Assembly: GCA_934695325.1 (NCBI GenBank)
Contig: CAKUVD010000006.1
Coordinates: 99,091-163,090 of the forward strand
Length of the DNA stretch: 64,000 nucleotides
Direction: 5' to 3'
DNA from: an uncultured Bacteroidales bacterium
GTDB lineage: Bacteria > Bacteroidota > Bacteroidia > Bacteroidales > UBA932
Of the stretch, positions 52,524-62,800 are shown one piece after another (the first letter of the stretch is position 1; every line of letters starts with the position of its first letter). The notes below the pieces were generated by a model. That model saw only the letters and a list, made by a program, of their open reading frames with translations, ran no database searches and had not been told where the DNA came from. The position numbers and the translations under genes were made by a program.

Positions 52524-54410
52524 TCAGAATAGCCCGAAACACTCGGAAGCCAATGATTCTGAATCAATCCGTATATGCCTGCACGTTACGCCATTGTGGA
52601 AATTTGCATATCTTGGGGACGGGTCGTTTATGAGATTGCCGAACTCGAAGGAGGATGCCTGCTTCCATTCGGATCCGTCTGTACTGATGAATACATTGCC
52701 TTTTACGGTTCCGGAACTCGGCTTTGCGGGCGGAGTGTAGGTCATTCCGTTGATGAAAGTCTCTCTGCCGAGGTCTATCGTCAGGCTGTTCATAGAGGCT
52801 TTGCTTGTGGACTTGTCAAAAGGCAGCGGCTCGGGGATTCTGAAGGATGCGCCGCTGAATGGTGACCATTGGGAGTGATGGGCTGATATCTTGCTGACTG
52901 CCGCCAGACCTCTGGATTTAAGCAGGCGAAATTTGATTGCGTCCGTTTCGATTTCATCGAAGCGGACTATTCTTTTATGCCCGACATTTGTCGATGTCGA
53001 GATGTTCTGCCATTCGCCATCAATCAGAGCGTCCACTGCAAAACACTCTATGCGCTCTCCTACGGAGGCTATAGCCTCCTGCAGGGCGATTCTGTTGATA
53101 GCCCTTCTTTCAGGAAGTCGTATTACGAGACTGTCGCCTTCATTTAGCGAGAGATATGTATCGGCATCATTGTCAAGAACATTCGCGGGTCCCTCGGCCC
53201 CGTTCAATAAATCGTGACCGTATGTCCCGCTGATGCGTCTGCCGGTCTCTTGCAGGACACGGACATCATTGTCGGAAAAGCGTCCGTCACGATTCGGAGG
53301 GATGTTCAGCAGAAAGATGGCATTGCCTCCGACGGCTCTTTCATATATGTCGAATACATCGTCGGGGCTTCTGGTCATCTGATGGTCCTCGTCTCTCCAG
53401 AACCATCCGTCACGTATTGATGTGTTTACCTCTGTCGGCTGATAATGAAGCCATTTGCCATTCTGCAATTCTTTCCGTCCTGCGAGTGATTCGTCCATCA
53501 TATCGTAAAAGTTCGTCAGTGTGTCCGGGTTCTCCATATATGGAATCACATTCCATTCGGAAATCCGTGTCCTACCTGCTTCGTTGCCGCACCAGCGAAT
53601 GTCCTCACGTCCGAAGATGTTGGCGTCAGGGGCCAATGTGCGTATAAGTTCTCTCCACGCCTCATAATCGTATGTCTGCCCTCCTTTCCTTTTGGGATGT
53701 GCCCCGTCCAGCCATACTTCGGATATCGGGCCATATTCTGTAAGCAACTCGAAAAGTTGATTCAGATAATACGCATTGTAATCATCAACGTTGAACTTGA
53801 AAGTCCTCTTGTTCTTGAAAGGTCTGCCTTCGACTTCCTGGGGGATTGTCCTTAATGTGGGCTTGCTCAGATTTCCGTATAGGCCTTCTGGGCTTTCTAT
53901 CTGATACAGGTCGGCGGGTGAGAGGTACACTCCCAGCTTGAGCCCGTATCTTGCACAGGACTCGGACAGGTCCTTCATAATATCGCCTTTCCCGTCACGG
54001 AAATCGGTGGACATAATTCCGTGGCGGGTATATCGGCTCTGCCACATAACGAATCCGTCGTGATGCTTGGCGGTGAATATCACCATTTTCATCCCGGCAT
54101 CCTTTATGGCTCTGCACCATTGGTCTGTATCCAGATTCTCCAGGGCGAAGACATCAGGCGTCTCAAATCCGTTTCCCCACTCTTTTCCGGTGAAAGTGTT
54201 GGGGCCGAAGTGTATGAATGCTATGAACTCTCTGTCGAGCGCATCCATCTGTCTTTTCGTAGGAATGGCATTGGCGGCTTTCTTTATTATGGAAAGGCTG
54301 TCGTCCCCTTCGATATTCACTGTGTTGCAAGGCTTTCTACAATTGCAGGCCGTGAATATGGCGAGGGCGACAAGAAGCATTATCTGTTTGCTGTTTCGTC
54401 TTGGAAGCAT
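52524..54410 (-). CDS. GH29 alpha-L-fucosidase lipoprotein with F5/8C domain
   Basis: The 628-residue protein starts at the ATG at 54410 and has a lipoprotein signal (IMLLVALAIFTACNCRK). The GH29 barrel shows FIHFGPNTFTGKEWGNG, VIFTAKHHDGFVMWQSRYT and EVWLDGAHPKRKGG, where the Asp is the catalytic nucleophile. After ~430, a discoidin-like (CBM32/F5-8C) region follows (VLDNDADTYLSLNEG), then a second similar segment at the end. It should cut terminal fucose from host or plant glycans. It follows the isochorismatase gene by 50 bp and may share its mRNA. It converges on the TonB receptor gene. Confidence 0.88.
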   Translation of the reverse strand: MLPRRNSKQIMLLVALAIFTACNCRKPCNTVNIEGDDSLSIIKKAANAIPTKRQMDALDREFIAFIHFGPNTFTGKEWGNGFETPDVFALENLDTDQWCRAIKDAGMKMVIFTAKHHDGFVMWQSRYTRHGIMSTDFRDGKGDIMKDLSESCARYGLKLGVYLSPADLYQIESPEGLYGNLSKPTLRTIPQEVEGRPFKNKRTFKFNVDDYNAYYLNQLFELLTEYGPISEVWLDGAHPKRKGGQTYDYEAWRELIRTLAPDANIFGREDIRWCGNEAGRTRISEWNVIPYMENPDTLTNFYDMMDESLAGRKELQNGKWLHYQPTEVNTSIRDGWFWRDEDHQMTRSPDDVFDIYERAVGGNAIFLLNIPPNRDGRFSDNDVRVLQETGRRISGTYGHDLLNGAEGPANVLDNDADTYLSLNEGDSLVIRLPERRAINRIALQEAIASVGERIECFAVDALIDGEWQNISTSTNVGHKRIVRFDEIETDAIKFRLLKSRGLAAVSKISAHHSQWSPFSGASFRIPEPLPFDKSTSKASMNSLTIDLGRETFINGMTYTPPAKPSSGTVKGNVFISTDGSEWKQASSFEFGNLINDPSPRYANFHNGVTCRHIRIDSESLASECFGLF

Positions 54411-54460
54411 TGCTTTATATTTTGAGGACGTATTGCCACGACCATAGCGAGCTGGTTGCA

Positions 54461-55012
54461 TTAGAACATTGCGATGAGTTCCCTGTTCGTGTAGGCATCT
54501 GCACCGTAGCAGGTCTTCAGATACGCCAGGCCGTTGAGGTAGTCCTCCTCTGTGAACGAATCGGTGGCTTCCTTTGCCACTACGACATCATATCCGAGGC
54601 AGAAAGCGTCTGCTGAAGTGTGGCGCACACACATATGGGTATGGAGACCTGTCATTATGACTGTCTTGACACCGAGCTCCGTGAGAAGAATATCGAGGTC
54701 TGTCTGGAAGAAGCCGCTATATCTGCGTTTCGGGACTACATAATCATTTTCTGATACGTTCAGCTCCGGAATCACCTCTGCGCCCTTTGTCCCGGCGATT
54801 GCGTGATCTCCCCATATCTTGAGCTCTCGGTCGATGCCTTTGAGGTGGGCGTCATTGCAGAAGATTACCGGTACGCCTGCTGCGCGTGCGGCATCGAGAA
54901 GTTCCGCAGTGGCAGGAACTATTGCCCTTCCTCTTTCACAGGTCAATGCGCCTGTTACGAAATCGTTAAGCATATCCACTACAAGGATAGCCGGTTTTTC
55001 TAATTTTGCCAT
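54461..55012 (-). CDS. Isochorismatase-family cysteine hydrolase
   Basis: The 183-residue cytoplasmic protein has the triad of the family: Asp13 in ILVVDMLNDF, Lys in YVVPKRRYSGFFQTDLD, and Cys in TGLHTHMCVRHTSADAF. The set resembles nicotinamidase and other amide hydrolases; the substrate cannot be named. A TACCTTTG -7 box lies on the minus strand about 155 bp upstream. The fucosidase gene follows. Confidence 0.86.
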   Translation of the reverse strand: MAKLEKPAILVVDMLNDFVTGALTCERGRAIVPATAELLDAARAAGVPVIFCNDAHLKGIDRELKIWGDHAIAGTKGAEVIPELNVSENDYVVPKRRYSGFFQTDLDILLTELGVKTVIMTGLHTHMCVRHTSADAFCLGYDVVVAKEATDSFTEEDYLNGLAYLKTCYGADAYTNRELIAMF

Positions 55013-55166
55013 TTTGTCTGTTTCTTATGGGGCAGCGGCTGTCGGAATAAACGCCTCATCCCCAGGTTAATAAAAATGCTGTCTTCCGAATGAGCCTTCA
55101 GAAGATATGCGGATATGAAAAATTCCTGAAGCCGTCGCACGCCGATCAGGTTCGCTTATTGATGCG

Positions 55167-55174
55167 CAAAGGTA
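55167..55174 (-). promoter_or_regulatory. -7 element (TACCTTTG, minus strand) for the isochorismatase gene
   Basis: The minus strand reads TACCTTTG, matching TAnnTTTG. This would give a 5' leader of about 150 bases. No -33 box is clear. Confidence 0.45.
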
Positions 55175-55206
55175 ACGCCTTTTTAGGAAATACGGCGATT
55201 TCAGAG

Positions 55207-55214
55207 TAATTTTG
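55207..55214 (+). promoter_or_regulatory. -7 element (TAATTTTG) for folC
   Basis: TAATTTTG matches TAnnTTTG and points to folC. Transcription from it would include the inverted-repeat element at 55248-55322 in the leader. Confidence 0.45.
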
Positions 55215-55247
55215 TATAAAGGGACAAGAAGCGTACAGAATCCTGTT

Positions 55248-55322
55248 GTTGATTATCAATGACTTATGAGCTCCAAAGCGTGGATAAATGGACTCGGGGA
55301 TTTGTAACTGCTTGACAATTAG
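55248..55322. repeat. Nested inverted repeat, copy 2 (diverged)
   Basis: It begins GTTGATTATCAA like the copy at 17568-17642. The order and 75-bp length are the same: TTATGA at equal spacing, a Leu-codon-free AT-rich middle, TGTAA, then CTTGACAATTAG in place of GTTGATAATCAA. The internal stem is lost here. It ends 20 bp before the folC start. Two copies of the same length in unrelated intergenic regions point to a dispersed element. Confidence 0.5.
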
Positions 55323-55342
55323 CGAAAATTAGAATCAAGACT

Positions 55343-56749
55343 ATGGACAAGGAGAAATACGATTCGCTGATACAGACGATCTTTCAGCGGTTTCCGTCCG
55401 TGCAGACATCCACGTTTGGTGATGCCTACAAGCCGGGACTGCAGCATATGACAGACTTTGACGCCCTGCTCGGGAATCCGGACGAGGCGTACCGCACCAT
55501 ACACGTGGCCGGGACCAATGGCAAGGGTTCGGTGGCAAATATGATAGCCTCGGTGCTTGCCGGAGCCGGGCTGAAGGTGGGGCTCTACACTTCACCTCAC
55601 ATCTTGGATTTCCGTGAGAGAATGCGTGTGATAGACGGTCGGCAGAAATGTGCAAAACTGCAGGCTGCGCTTGTCTCAAAGGAATATGTCTATGATTTCC
55701 TGGAACAATGGTCCGCTACCTTCGACAAACTTGAACTTTCTTTCTTTGAAATAACTACAGGCCTGGCATTCAAGTGGTTCTCAGATGAAGATGTGGATGT
55801 CGCGGTCATCGAGGTCGGTCTTGGCGGTCGTCTGGACAGTACTAACATCATAACACCTGACCTCAGCATTGTCACCAGCATCGGTCTCGACCACTGCGAT
55901 CTGCTCGGCGATACTCTCGCAAGAATCGCATACGAAAAGGCCGGAATCTTCAAGCCTGGCGTGCCTGCGCTAGTGGGCGAGACCAGGCCTGAGACAGAAC
56001 CGGTATTCAGAGCACGCTTCGCCGAGGTCAATGCAGACCATGATGGCGCCAGGGGCAATGCAGCATTGACCTTTGCCGACAGTATCGAGTCCTCGATGTG
56101 GTATATGCATGATGATATCCTTCGGAAGATGGATCTTCAGGGGGAGTACCAGATGATGAATCTCCGCACTGTGCTTGTTGCCGTTGACATACTTGGAAAG
56201 TGCTGGCGAGATGATGACGGCAGCGCTTTGGCCAATGCCTCGGTGCATCTTTCTGATAAGGCTGATGTCGCAGAGTCATTGATACATACAGCTTGGAGAA
56301 TGGATTTTCACGGACGCTGGGAGCGCCTCTCGACGAATCCGGACGTCATCTGTGACATCGGCCACAATGCACCTGCATTGACCTATAACTTCACCCAGCT
56401 GAAAGAGTATCTGGCAACAGGAAGATACACATCGCTGATAATCGTCTATGGGGTGATGGCGGACAAGAATTTCGATGCCATAATGCCGCTTTTCCCGGAA
56501 GAGGCCACTTGGATATTCACCACGCCGCGGACTCGCAGGGCTGACCCGGCGGAAGATATACTTAAGAGATACACTGCATTCTGCAGGGCGGCAGGGCGCG
56601 ATACTTCACGGCTCTATGTCCAGGATTCTGTAAAGGATGGCGTAGCTATGGCGTTGAAGACGGCCGCGGCATACGGGGGGACACCTCTTGTATATGTCGG
56701 CGGTTCCACGTTCGTGGTCTCCGAGGCGGTGCCTTATTTCAGCAAGTAG
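55343..56749 (+). CDS. folC: Bifunctional dihydrofolate/folylpolyglutamate synthase
   Basis: The 468-residue Mur-ligase-family enzyme adds glutamate to dihydropteroate and folates. The P-loop is HVAGTNGKGSVANMIASVL (G57-S63), followed by GLYTSPHILDFRERMRVIDG, SFFEITTGLAFKWF, VAVIEVGLGGRLDSTNII, and TSIGLDHCDLLGDTLARIAY. EKAGIFKPG and the C-terminal DIGHNAPAL complete the motifs. The length is slightly above the family norm. It stands alone after an AT-rich leader with the repeat element. Confidence 0.95.
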   Translation: MDKEKYDSLIQTIFQRFPSVQTSTFGDAYKPGLQHMTDFDALLGNPDEAYRTIHVAGTNGKGSVANMIASVLAGAGLKVGLYTSPHILDFRERMRVIDGRQKCAKLQAALVSKEYVYDFLEQWSATFDKLELSFFEITTGLAFKWFSDEDVDVAVIEVGLGGRLDSTNIITPDLSIVTSIGLDHCDLLGDTLARIAYEKAGIFKPGVPALVGETRPETEPVFRARFAEVNADHDGARGNAALTFADSIESSMWYMHDDILRKMDLQGEYQMMNLRTVLVAVDILGKCWRDDDGSALANASVHLSDKADVAESLIHTAWRMDFHGRWERLSTNPDVICDIGHNAPALTYNFTQLKEYLATGRYTSLIIVYGVMADKNFDAIMPLFPEEATWIFTTPRTRRADPAEDILKRYTAFCRAAGRDTSRLYVQDSVKDGVAMALKTAAAYGGTPLVYVGGSTFVVSEAVPYFSK

Positions 56750-56806
56750 CAATGGCGGCGGACCTGGTGGAATATGGGTGTCGTGAAAAAATAACTCCGT
56801 AGAGCA

Positions 56807-56884
56807 TTGTTTTACGGGAAAATTGACTAAATTTATAGCCCGTGAGGAAGATGCGTCACTGCATCCGCTCCTTGCGGTTTTTTT
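56807..56884 (+). promoter_or_regulatory. Possible promoter and leader hairpin of the FISUMP-like lipoprotein gene
   Basis: TTG at 56807-56809 lies 18 bp before TAAATTTA at 56828-56835, close to the promoter consensus except for the final base. The leader then holds GATGC/GCATC and CCGC/GCGG stems, followed by seven T (56878-56884), 25 bp before the ATG. The arrangement looks like a terminator in a leader, so attenuation is possible. Confidence 0.4.
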
Positions 56885-56909
56885 ATTAACGACTTAACAC
56901 CAATAGAGA

Positions 56910-58130
56910 ATGAACAGAAACCTCTTCTCCGTCAATGTCTCGCTTGTATGCGTGACCGCATTGACACTCGCCTCTTGCGACAAGAACAATGATCCTGAGC
57001 CTGCGGTTCCTCCGCAGATCGTAAGTTCCGCTACAGATCTTTCCGCTTCCGGCACCGCCAACTGCTACATTGCCAAGCCGGGTGCGACAGTGGCTCTGAA
57101 CACTGCATTCAAAGGAAACTCCAAGACAGAATCTATAGGAGACGGTTCATCCGCAAGCCTTGTATGGCAGGATGCCAAGGGACTTGTGAAGTCATTGTAC
57201 CTCGATCCGGATGCCAAGGTGATGTATGCTGAACTGGCTGAGCTTCAGGGTAATGCGGTCGTGGCTGTCCGTGATGCCGCCGGCGATGTGCTTTGGAGCT
57301 GGCATCTTTGGGTGGTGGACTATGATCCTGAGGCTTCACTTTATACTACGGAGGCGAATGCTGCGGGCACGACCTGGACATTTATGGACAGGAACATCGG
57401 CGCCACGGACACTAACCACGGCTCCGTTGATTGCTATGGAATGCTGTACCAGTGGGGACGCAAGGATCCATTTACGTCTCCTAAGTGCTACACCATTATG
57501 AATGCTGAAGACTATTCCTATGAGGAAGATGGCGAGAGGCCTCTCTATGATGTCGAGGGAAATGAACTTTCCAAGTCAATGCGTGAGCTCGCCGAGTATC
57601 ACGGCACGATAGAGAAATCCGTCAGGCAGCCTATGACATTCTTCGCGATGACATACAAGGAGTCCGGCGAAATTGGCGATGACGGCAAGCCGGTGATGGT
57701 AAACGACTATCCGACAAATGACTGGGTGGATGTCTCTGACGACGACTATTGGGGAGGCGTGTCAATGCAGAAGACTATATATGACCCGTGTCCGGTAGGC
57801 TACAAGGTGCCGGTATGTGATGCCGAGGGGAATACTCCTTATGACTGGATGAAATTCGCCGATATGACTTGGGATGCGTCCAATCCTGGCGCAAACATAT
57901 ATGGGCAGTGGTTCCCTACGGCTGGCACACGTGTCTATGCTTCCGGCGGGCTTAATCTTACTGAGGCCAGCCCTTATTCCGGAATGTGGATCGGCACTGC
58001 CGGGAAGGCATCCTCGACTAACCAGACATTGTACGGTCAGTATATGGCTATTATGAAGAGCAAGAGGACGTTTAAGGTGATGAAAGACTCCCGCTCCCAG
58101 GGAATGAGCGTCAGATGCGTGAAAGAATGA
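56910..58130 (+). CDS. FISUMP-like surface lipoprotein
   Basis: The 406-residue protein has a lipoprotein signal (CVTALTLASCDKNND). The mature part contains TANCYIAKPGATVALNTAF near the start, LWSWHLWVVDYD, then WTFMDRNIGATDTNHG and YGMLYQWGRKDPF. It ends MSVRCVKE, the usual end of Fibrobacter major-paralogue (FISUMP/TIGR02145-type) domains. Relatives are surface or fimbria-associated proteins in Bacteroidetes. The enzymatic role, if any, is unknown. A strong terminator follows and is shared with the next gene. Confidence 0.72.
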   Translation: MNRNLFSVNVSLVCVTALTLASCDKNNDPEPAVPPQIVSSATDLSASGTANCYIAKPGATVALNTAFKGNSKTESIGDGSSASLVWQDAKGLVKSLYLDPDAKVMYAELAELQGNAVVAVRDAAGDVLWSWHLWVVDYDPEASLYTTEANAAGTTWTFMDRNIGATDTNHGSVDCYGMLYQWGRKDPFTSPKCYTIMNAEDYSYEEDGERPLYDVEGNELSKSMRELAEYHGTIEKSVRQPMTFFAMTYKESGEIGDDGKPVMVNDYPTNDWVDVSDDDYWGGVSMQKTIYDPCPVGYKVPVCDAEGNTPYDWMKFADMTWDASNPGANIYGQWFPTAGTRVYASGGLNLTEASPYSGMWIGTAGKASSTNQTLYGQYMAIMKSKRTFKVMKDSRSQGMSVRCVKE

Positions 58131-58220
58131 AATCAGGCCGAATTCGTAGGCCACGGAGAAATGTATTATAGGTGCCCACAGCCAGGATTGCCGAGGCTTA
58201 AGACTTTGAGACACTGGGGT

Positions 58221-58264
58221 AAAAAGGACGGGAGGTCGAATTACTTTGGCCTCCCGTCCTTTTT
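58221..58264. terminator. Bidirectional terminator between two lipoprotein genes
   Basis: AAAAAGGACGGGAGG (58221-58235) pairs perfectly with the mirrored arm ending in CCTTTTT (58250-58264) around a 14-base loop. It fits both converging genes. The 90 bp before it hold no gene. Confidence 0.85.
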
Positions 58265-58266
58265 GA

Positions 58267-59559
58267 TTATTCGTGATAATCTCCGTATTTAAGATTCCCG
58301 TCGAATTTGCCCTGGAAATAGGTCTCGTTTGTGTCGTCACGGAACTTGAATTCGATGGAGTATGCGCCATTGCCTTTGTTCGTGAAGTCCGCATATCCGA
58401 TGTTCGCTCCGTTCTTTGGTTTGTAACTAGGGGCGTACCAAGTTCCGAGCACATTTTCAGTGCTTGCGTCGCCCATCCCCGGCACAACCATAAATGGCTG
58501 GAAGTGAGCGTTGTCTGCAGCGTACATTACAGTGTATCTTCCTGAAGGAACCTCCGTGGTATATTCTGCCGCAGTGATGATATCAAGCATAAGCATATTT
58601 CCCTTTCCTTCGTATTCGTCGAAATCGAAGCTCTTGTTACCGAGGTAGATTGTCCACTCCGAATGTGGTGCTGTGGAGGTAGAACCATATATCTTGGTGC
58701 CGTAATAATCGAGAGTGCCGACAGTGAGGTCAGTCATATCCACTACGGCATATTTGTCATAGTCCTTTGAATAGTCAGCGATAGGGTAGGAACCAGTGTA
58801 ACTGATTGTGTATGACTTCTCTCCTGCTTTCAGGAAAGCGCTTACCACTTTCTGTCCGTGTTTCTCCGAAATCGTAATCTCCCCATCGGTAACCATCAGG
58901 TAGTTCCCCTCGACACTGCTGTCATAGATGAAGGTTCCCTGAAGCCCCTCTGCATTGAAATCCTCGCCCTTGGTGAAGGTGAAATCCTCCATCTTGCCGG
59001 TCTGGTCAGGCACATACTTTCCGATGCGGATGCTTTTGTCTCCGGTTTTAGGCGCATTCAGCTCCATAAACACTGCTATGCCGTCGCCTTTGAAAGCCCC
59101 GTCTTCCAGAACCACGTTGCCGTTCATCATATAGGCCCAGACGTTGTCGCTCCCGGCCATATAGTAGTCCCCATAGAAATATCCTGTGGCAGTGGTCATT
59201 GTGAAGGCCTCCTTAGGGTATCCGGCAGGATATACGGTGACTGCGAATGATGTGTTTACACTTCCGGAAGCGTCACTTACAGTAATCTCCGCATTGCCTG
59301 CGGATGCGGCGGTCACGGTTTCCCCGTCCACCGATGCGACGGTCTCGTCGCTTGAAGTCAATGTGAATGTCCGGTCTGTGGCATTCTCCGGCAGAACAGT
59401 GACTGAAGGGGTGTATGTCTCCCCGACATTCAGTGTTACGGAAGCCTCAGCGACTTCGATCTTCTCGACATTGACTTGCTTGTCATCGTTCCCGCAGGAC
59501 TGAAGCGCCAGCAGGGCCGTGCCTGTGAAAAGGCACGTGATAAATCTTGAATGGTTCAT
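58267..59559 (-). CDS. BIG2-domain lipoprotein of unknown function
   Basis: The 430-residue protein starts at the ATG at 59559 and has a lipoprotein signal (LFTGTALLALQSCGNDD). One BIG2 domain follows (~25-105: KIEVAEASVTLNVGETYTPS, VLPENATDRTFTLTSSD). The remaining ~325 residues are beta-rich and repeat a pattern with GYFYGDYYMAGSDNVWAYMM and GTLDYYGTKIYGSTS. The repeats suggest two related lobes, and I do not recognise them. It is probably a surface or periplasmic protein. A -7 box and a palindrome lie directly upstream. Confidence 0.65.
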   Translation of the reverse strand: MNHSRFITCLFTGTALLALQSCGNDDKQVNVEKIEVAEASVTLNVGETYTPSVTVLPENATDRTFTLTSSDETVASVDGETVTAASAGNAEITVSDASGSVNTSFAVTVYPAGYPKEAFTMTTATGYFYGDYYMAGSDNVWAYMMNGNVVLEDGAFKGDGIAVFMELNAPKTGDKSIRIGKYVPDQTGKMEDFTFTKGEDFNAEGLQGTFIYDSSVEGNYLMVTDGEITISEKHGQKVVSAFLKAGEKSYTISYTGSYPIADYSKDYDKYAVVDMTDLTVGTLDYYGTKIYGSTSTAPHSEWTIYLGNKSFDFDEYEGKGNMLMLDIITAAEYTTEVPSGRYTVMYAADNAHFQPFMVVPGMGDASTENVLGTWYAPSYKPKNGANIGYADFTNKGNGAYSIEFKFRDDTNETYFQGKFDGNLKYGDYHE

Positions 59560-59584
59560 TATGTAAAATTTGTTAGTTGTCATA

Positions 59585-59606
59585 CAAATATACACATAAT
59601 TTATGT
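59585..59606 (-). promoter_or_regulatory. -7 box and operator-like palindrome of the BIG2 lipoprotein gene
   Basis: On the minus strand TATATTTG lies at 59585-59592. Directly upstream of it, ACATAA-T-TTATGT (59594-59606) is a perfect 13-bp palindrome placed in the spacer between the -33 and -7 positions, where a repressor could act. Confidence 0.5.
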
Positions 59607-59800
59607 ATATTCGTCGGGGTTGGGCGCTGTTTTAGTAATATGAAAAAAATAAGGGAAATCGGATATGTGCCGAAAGGGTTCCTTTAGATGATACAGGTTA
59701 TTTTTTGACGGTTACTTAAGCGGTTTCCCACGCAAGATTTGAGGAGAAGTGTATTTATACAGAAGCGGGATCATCCGCGGATACTGTAAATAATGAAGCT

Positions 59801-62800
59801 ATGAGACGTAAGACATTGACCTTCATCGGAATCTTGATATTGGCATTGACCACATTGACTATGAGTGCATTTTTAAGAAGAGACAAGCCTGGGCGCCAGC
59901 CTGTGGACGCAGAAGGGCACGTTCTCACGGAACTTTGGGGAGATCTGAACAAGGCAGTCTTGCAGGACAGGCCGAAACGTCAGGCGGACATCCTCTTGCA
60001 GATACGCCAGCAGGCTATGGAGCAGCATCTTGCGTATGATTTCTATGATGCGTCAAAGCTATATGTGGAAGCTGTCGCGGATCGCAACTGGAAACTTCGA
60101 GACACTCTGAAAAGCGAGTTTGCGGAGAATGTCAGGAAGTTCGGTGAACCTATAGTTACATTTGCGTGGATGTCTGGCCCCGGCGATGCGAGGCCGGACT
60201 CAGTATTCCGGTTCGTGCAGGCCAATTCCAAGGCTCTGAAAGCCGGCCATAACCAGCCGTTCTATAAGCTCGGCGGCTCCTGTTTCGGCAGTCTCTTCGG
60301 CACCGAGGCAGGCTTCCTGATGGAATTCTATGCCAACGACTATGAGTATGCTCTTTGGCGGCTCTATTCCTCGTCGCGCAGGAATGTCACTGAAGGCCGT
60401 ATCTACGAGGCTCTGAAGGACTATGAGGACGGCTCGTACCCTCTCGGCGCATGCCTGGAATACCTGGCTGTGAAGGTCAATGCCGATGCCTCCGGTGCGA
60501 AGAAACTCCCTGAATTGCAGTTATTTGCCGATAAATATGACAGCAAGGCCGTCTCATTGTTCGCAAAGGCAGATATCCTCTCTGTACGCTTCAGCGATAT
60601 GATGAAGGACAAGAAGATGTCATCCGCAGATTACGAGAGATTCTATAAGGAATGTCAGACTTTCGAGAAGGAGCGCAAGGCATTCCGCGGCACAGAGGCG
60701 CGAATCGCAGAGGAGGCAAGCGGTGTGGAAAGCATCATTGCGGAACTTGAGGGCAAGAGCATTGACCTGGACGTAAGGAACGGACAGATCGTCGTCGTGC
60801 TCACGAACCTCGATAAGGTGCATTTGACGATGAAACTTAAGGACAATGCTTCCAAGGCCTTGATTGACAAGGTGCTGAAGAACGATGTCGGCAGCTTCTT
60901 CGTCGGCGATACATTGAAACTTGCCGTCCCTGAGCTGAATGACGGGGAATATGTCATATATGCAGAAAATGATAAGGCTGCGAATGTGTTGAATTACAGC
61001 TCTTTCCGCATTTCGCTCGCATCTCGTGCCGATTCCAGGGGACTGTGTATATATGCGGCTGATTACAAGAGTGGAGAACCTCTGGAGGCTGCTGACCTTG
61101 AATTGAAGAAAAACGGCAAGACTGTGGCTGCTTATAAGGGCTTCCGTTTCAATGGCTTCACACCGCTTCCTGAAGAGATTTCCTCCAGGCTGAAAGGCAA
61201 TGCCTACTATGCACTGTCCTGCAGTTTTGTAGATGAATCCGGCTGGCTGCATAAGAGCCGTGACATTTCATTGAGAGGAAAAAGCGAGGATTCCGCTCAG
61301 CCTGCTGGACAGAAGGACACCAGGCGTCGTGCCTGCAACATATATACGGACAGGGGAGCGTATAATCCGGGTGATACAGTGGACTTCAAGGCGGTCATCT
61401 ACTATACCGACTTCATAAACTCTGCCGAGGTCTCGTCTGCCGGAGCCAAGTACAAGGTCGTCCTGATCAATGCTGAAGACAATGAAGTGGAGTCGCTTTC
61501 TCTGATGACGAATGAATTCGGCTCCATCGCGGGGCGGTTCGTGCTCCCGCAGGATGGTAGGAACGGATACTATAGGATAGAAGTGATAAGTGACCCGGAG
61601 TATTCCGACGGAAGCTTCTCCAAGTCGTTCCGTGTGGACGATTTCGTCCTCCCGACATTCGATGTGACGTTTGATAAGGCTGAGAAACTGTATCTTCCTG
61701 GAGATGAGGTATGTGTGACTGGGCGTGTGACGAGCTATACCGGGCATCCAGTGTCATCGGCCAAGGCTGTGTATGAGGTGGAGTCTTACGGGAGGCGTAT
61801 CGCTGCAGGAGCATTGACACTGCCCCCTGACGGCTCGTTCTCGGTAGGGTTTGGTTCCGATAAGGACAAGGTCTGGAGCTCGTATCGGGTCACTGTCAGG
61901 ATCACGGATGATACCGGCGAGACTCACGAGTACGGAAAGTCAGTATGGGTAACCGGCGCTGTCAATGTCAATGCCTCGCTGGTCAATGCTGCCGAGGGAA
62001 ATGTAAGCAGCATTAAGCGAGCAAAGGATCTCTGGGGATGGATTTACTCTGAATCGCCTGTGATACTTAGGGAGAACACTGCATCCGTGAAACTCTCCGT
62101 TGATTCCAGAGATGGCGTCGATGCTCCTGTCCAGATATCATATTGCGTTGAAAATGAAAGTGGTGAGAAGCTGTCATCGGAATCTGTCCCGTCCGGCACG
62201 GTCAAGGACATTGATATGAGCGCTCTGGCCTCCGGCCTGTATTCAGTGAAGGCGAAGTTGTCAGTCAGAAGCGCGGCGGGGAAAGAGTACAAGGATTCTA
62301 CGACATTGAAATTCATTCTGGTGCGGGATTCCGACAAAGTGCTGGATGCACCGGTAAAGGACTTGATTTCTCCTGTAAAGACTGAGGTCAATGCCGGAGG
62401 ACGTGCTGAGCTGCTGTTCGGAACTGCAGACGGCGCTCCCGTGTGGGCGTTGGCGGAAGTCTTCGGTAAGGATGCTATGCTGCTGGAAACCAGAATGGTG
62501 CGGCTCTCCGGCGTCCGTGGAAAGGAAGGCTCTCTCGAAAGAGTGTCGTTTGATTATAAGGATGAATATCCTGATGCGATACGTGTCCAGGTCTTCTATT
62601 TCAAGGACTCGCGTACAGTGTCTTGCGGATATGAGTTCCATAGGGTGCGCGCGGAGCGTATCCTTCCTCTTGAGTTCTCTTCTTTTGAGGACAGGACGCT
62701 TCCTTCATCCGTATATACATTCTCTGTCAGGACGTCGCCGAATGTGGAATGCCTTGCCGCAGTGTTCGACAAGAGTACGGAGACCATCGCTTCCAATGTG

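Noticed and set aside
52575..52865. Plus-strand frames inside the fucosidase region
   Set aside because: They are antisense to the conserved GH29 gene and lack any family match.
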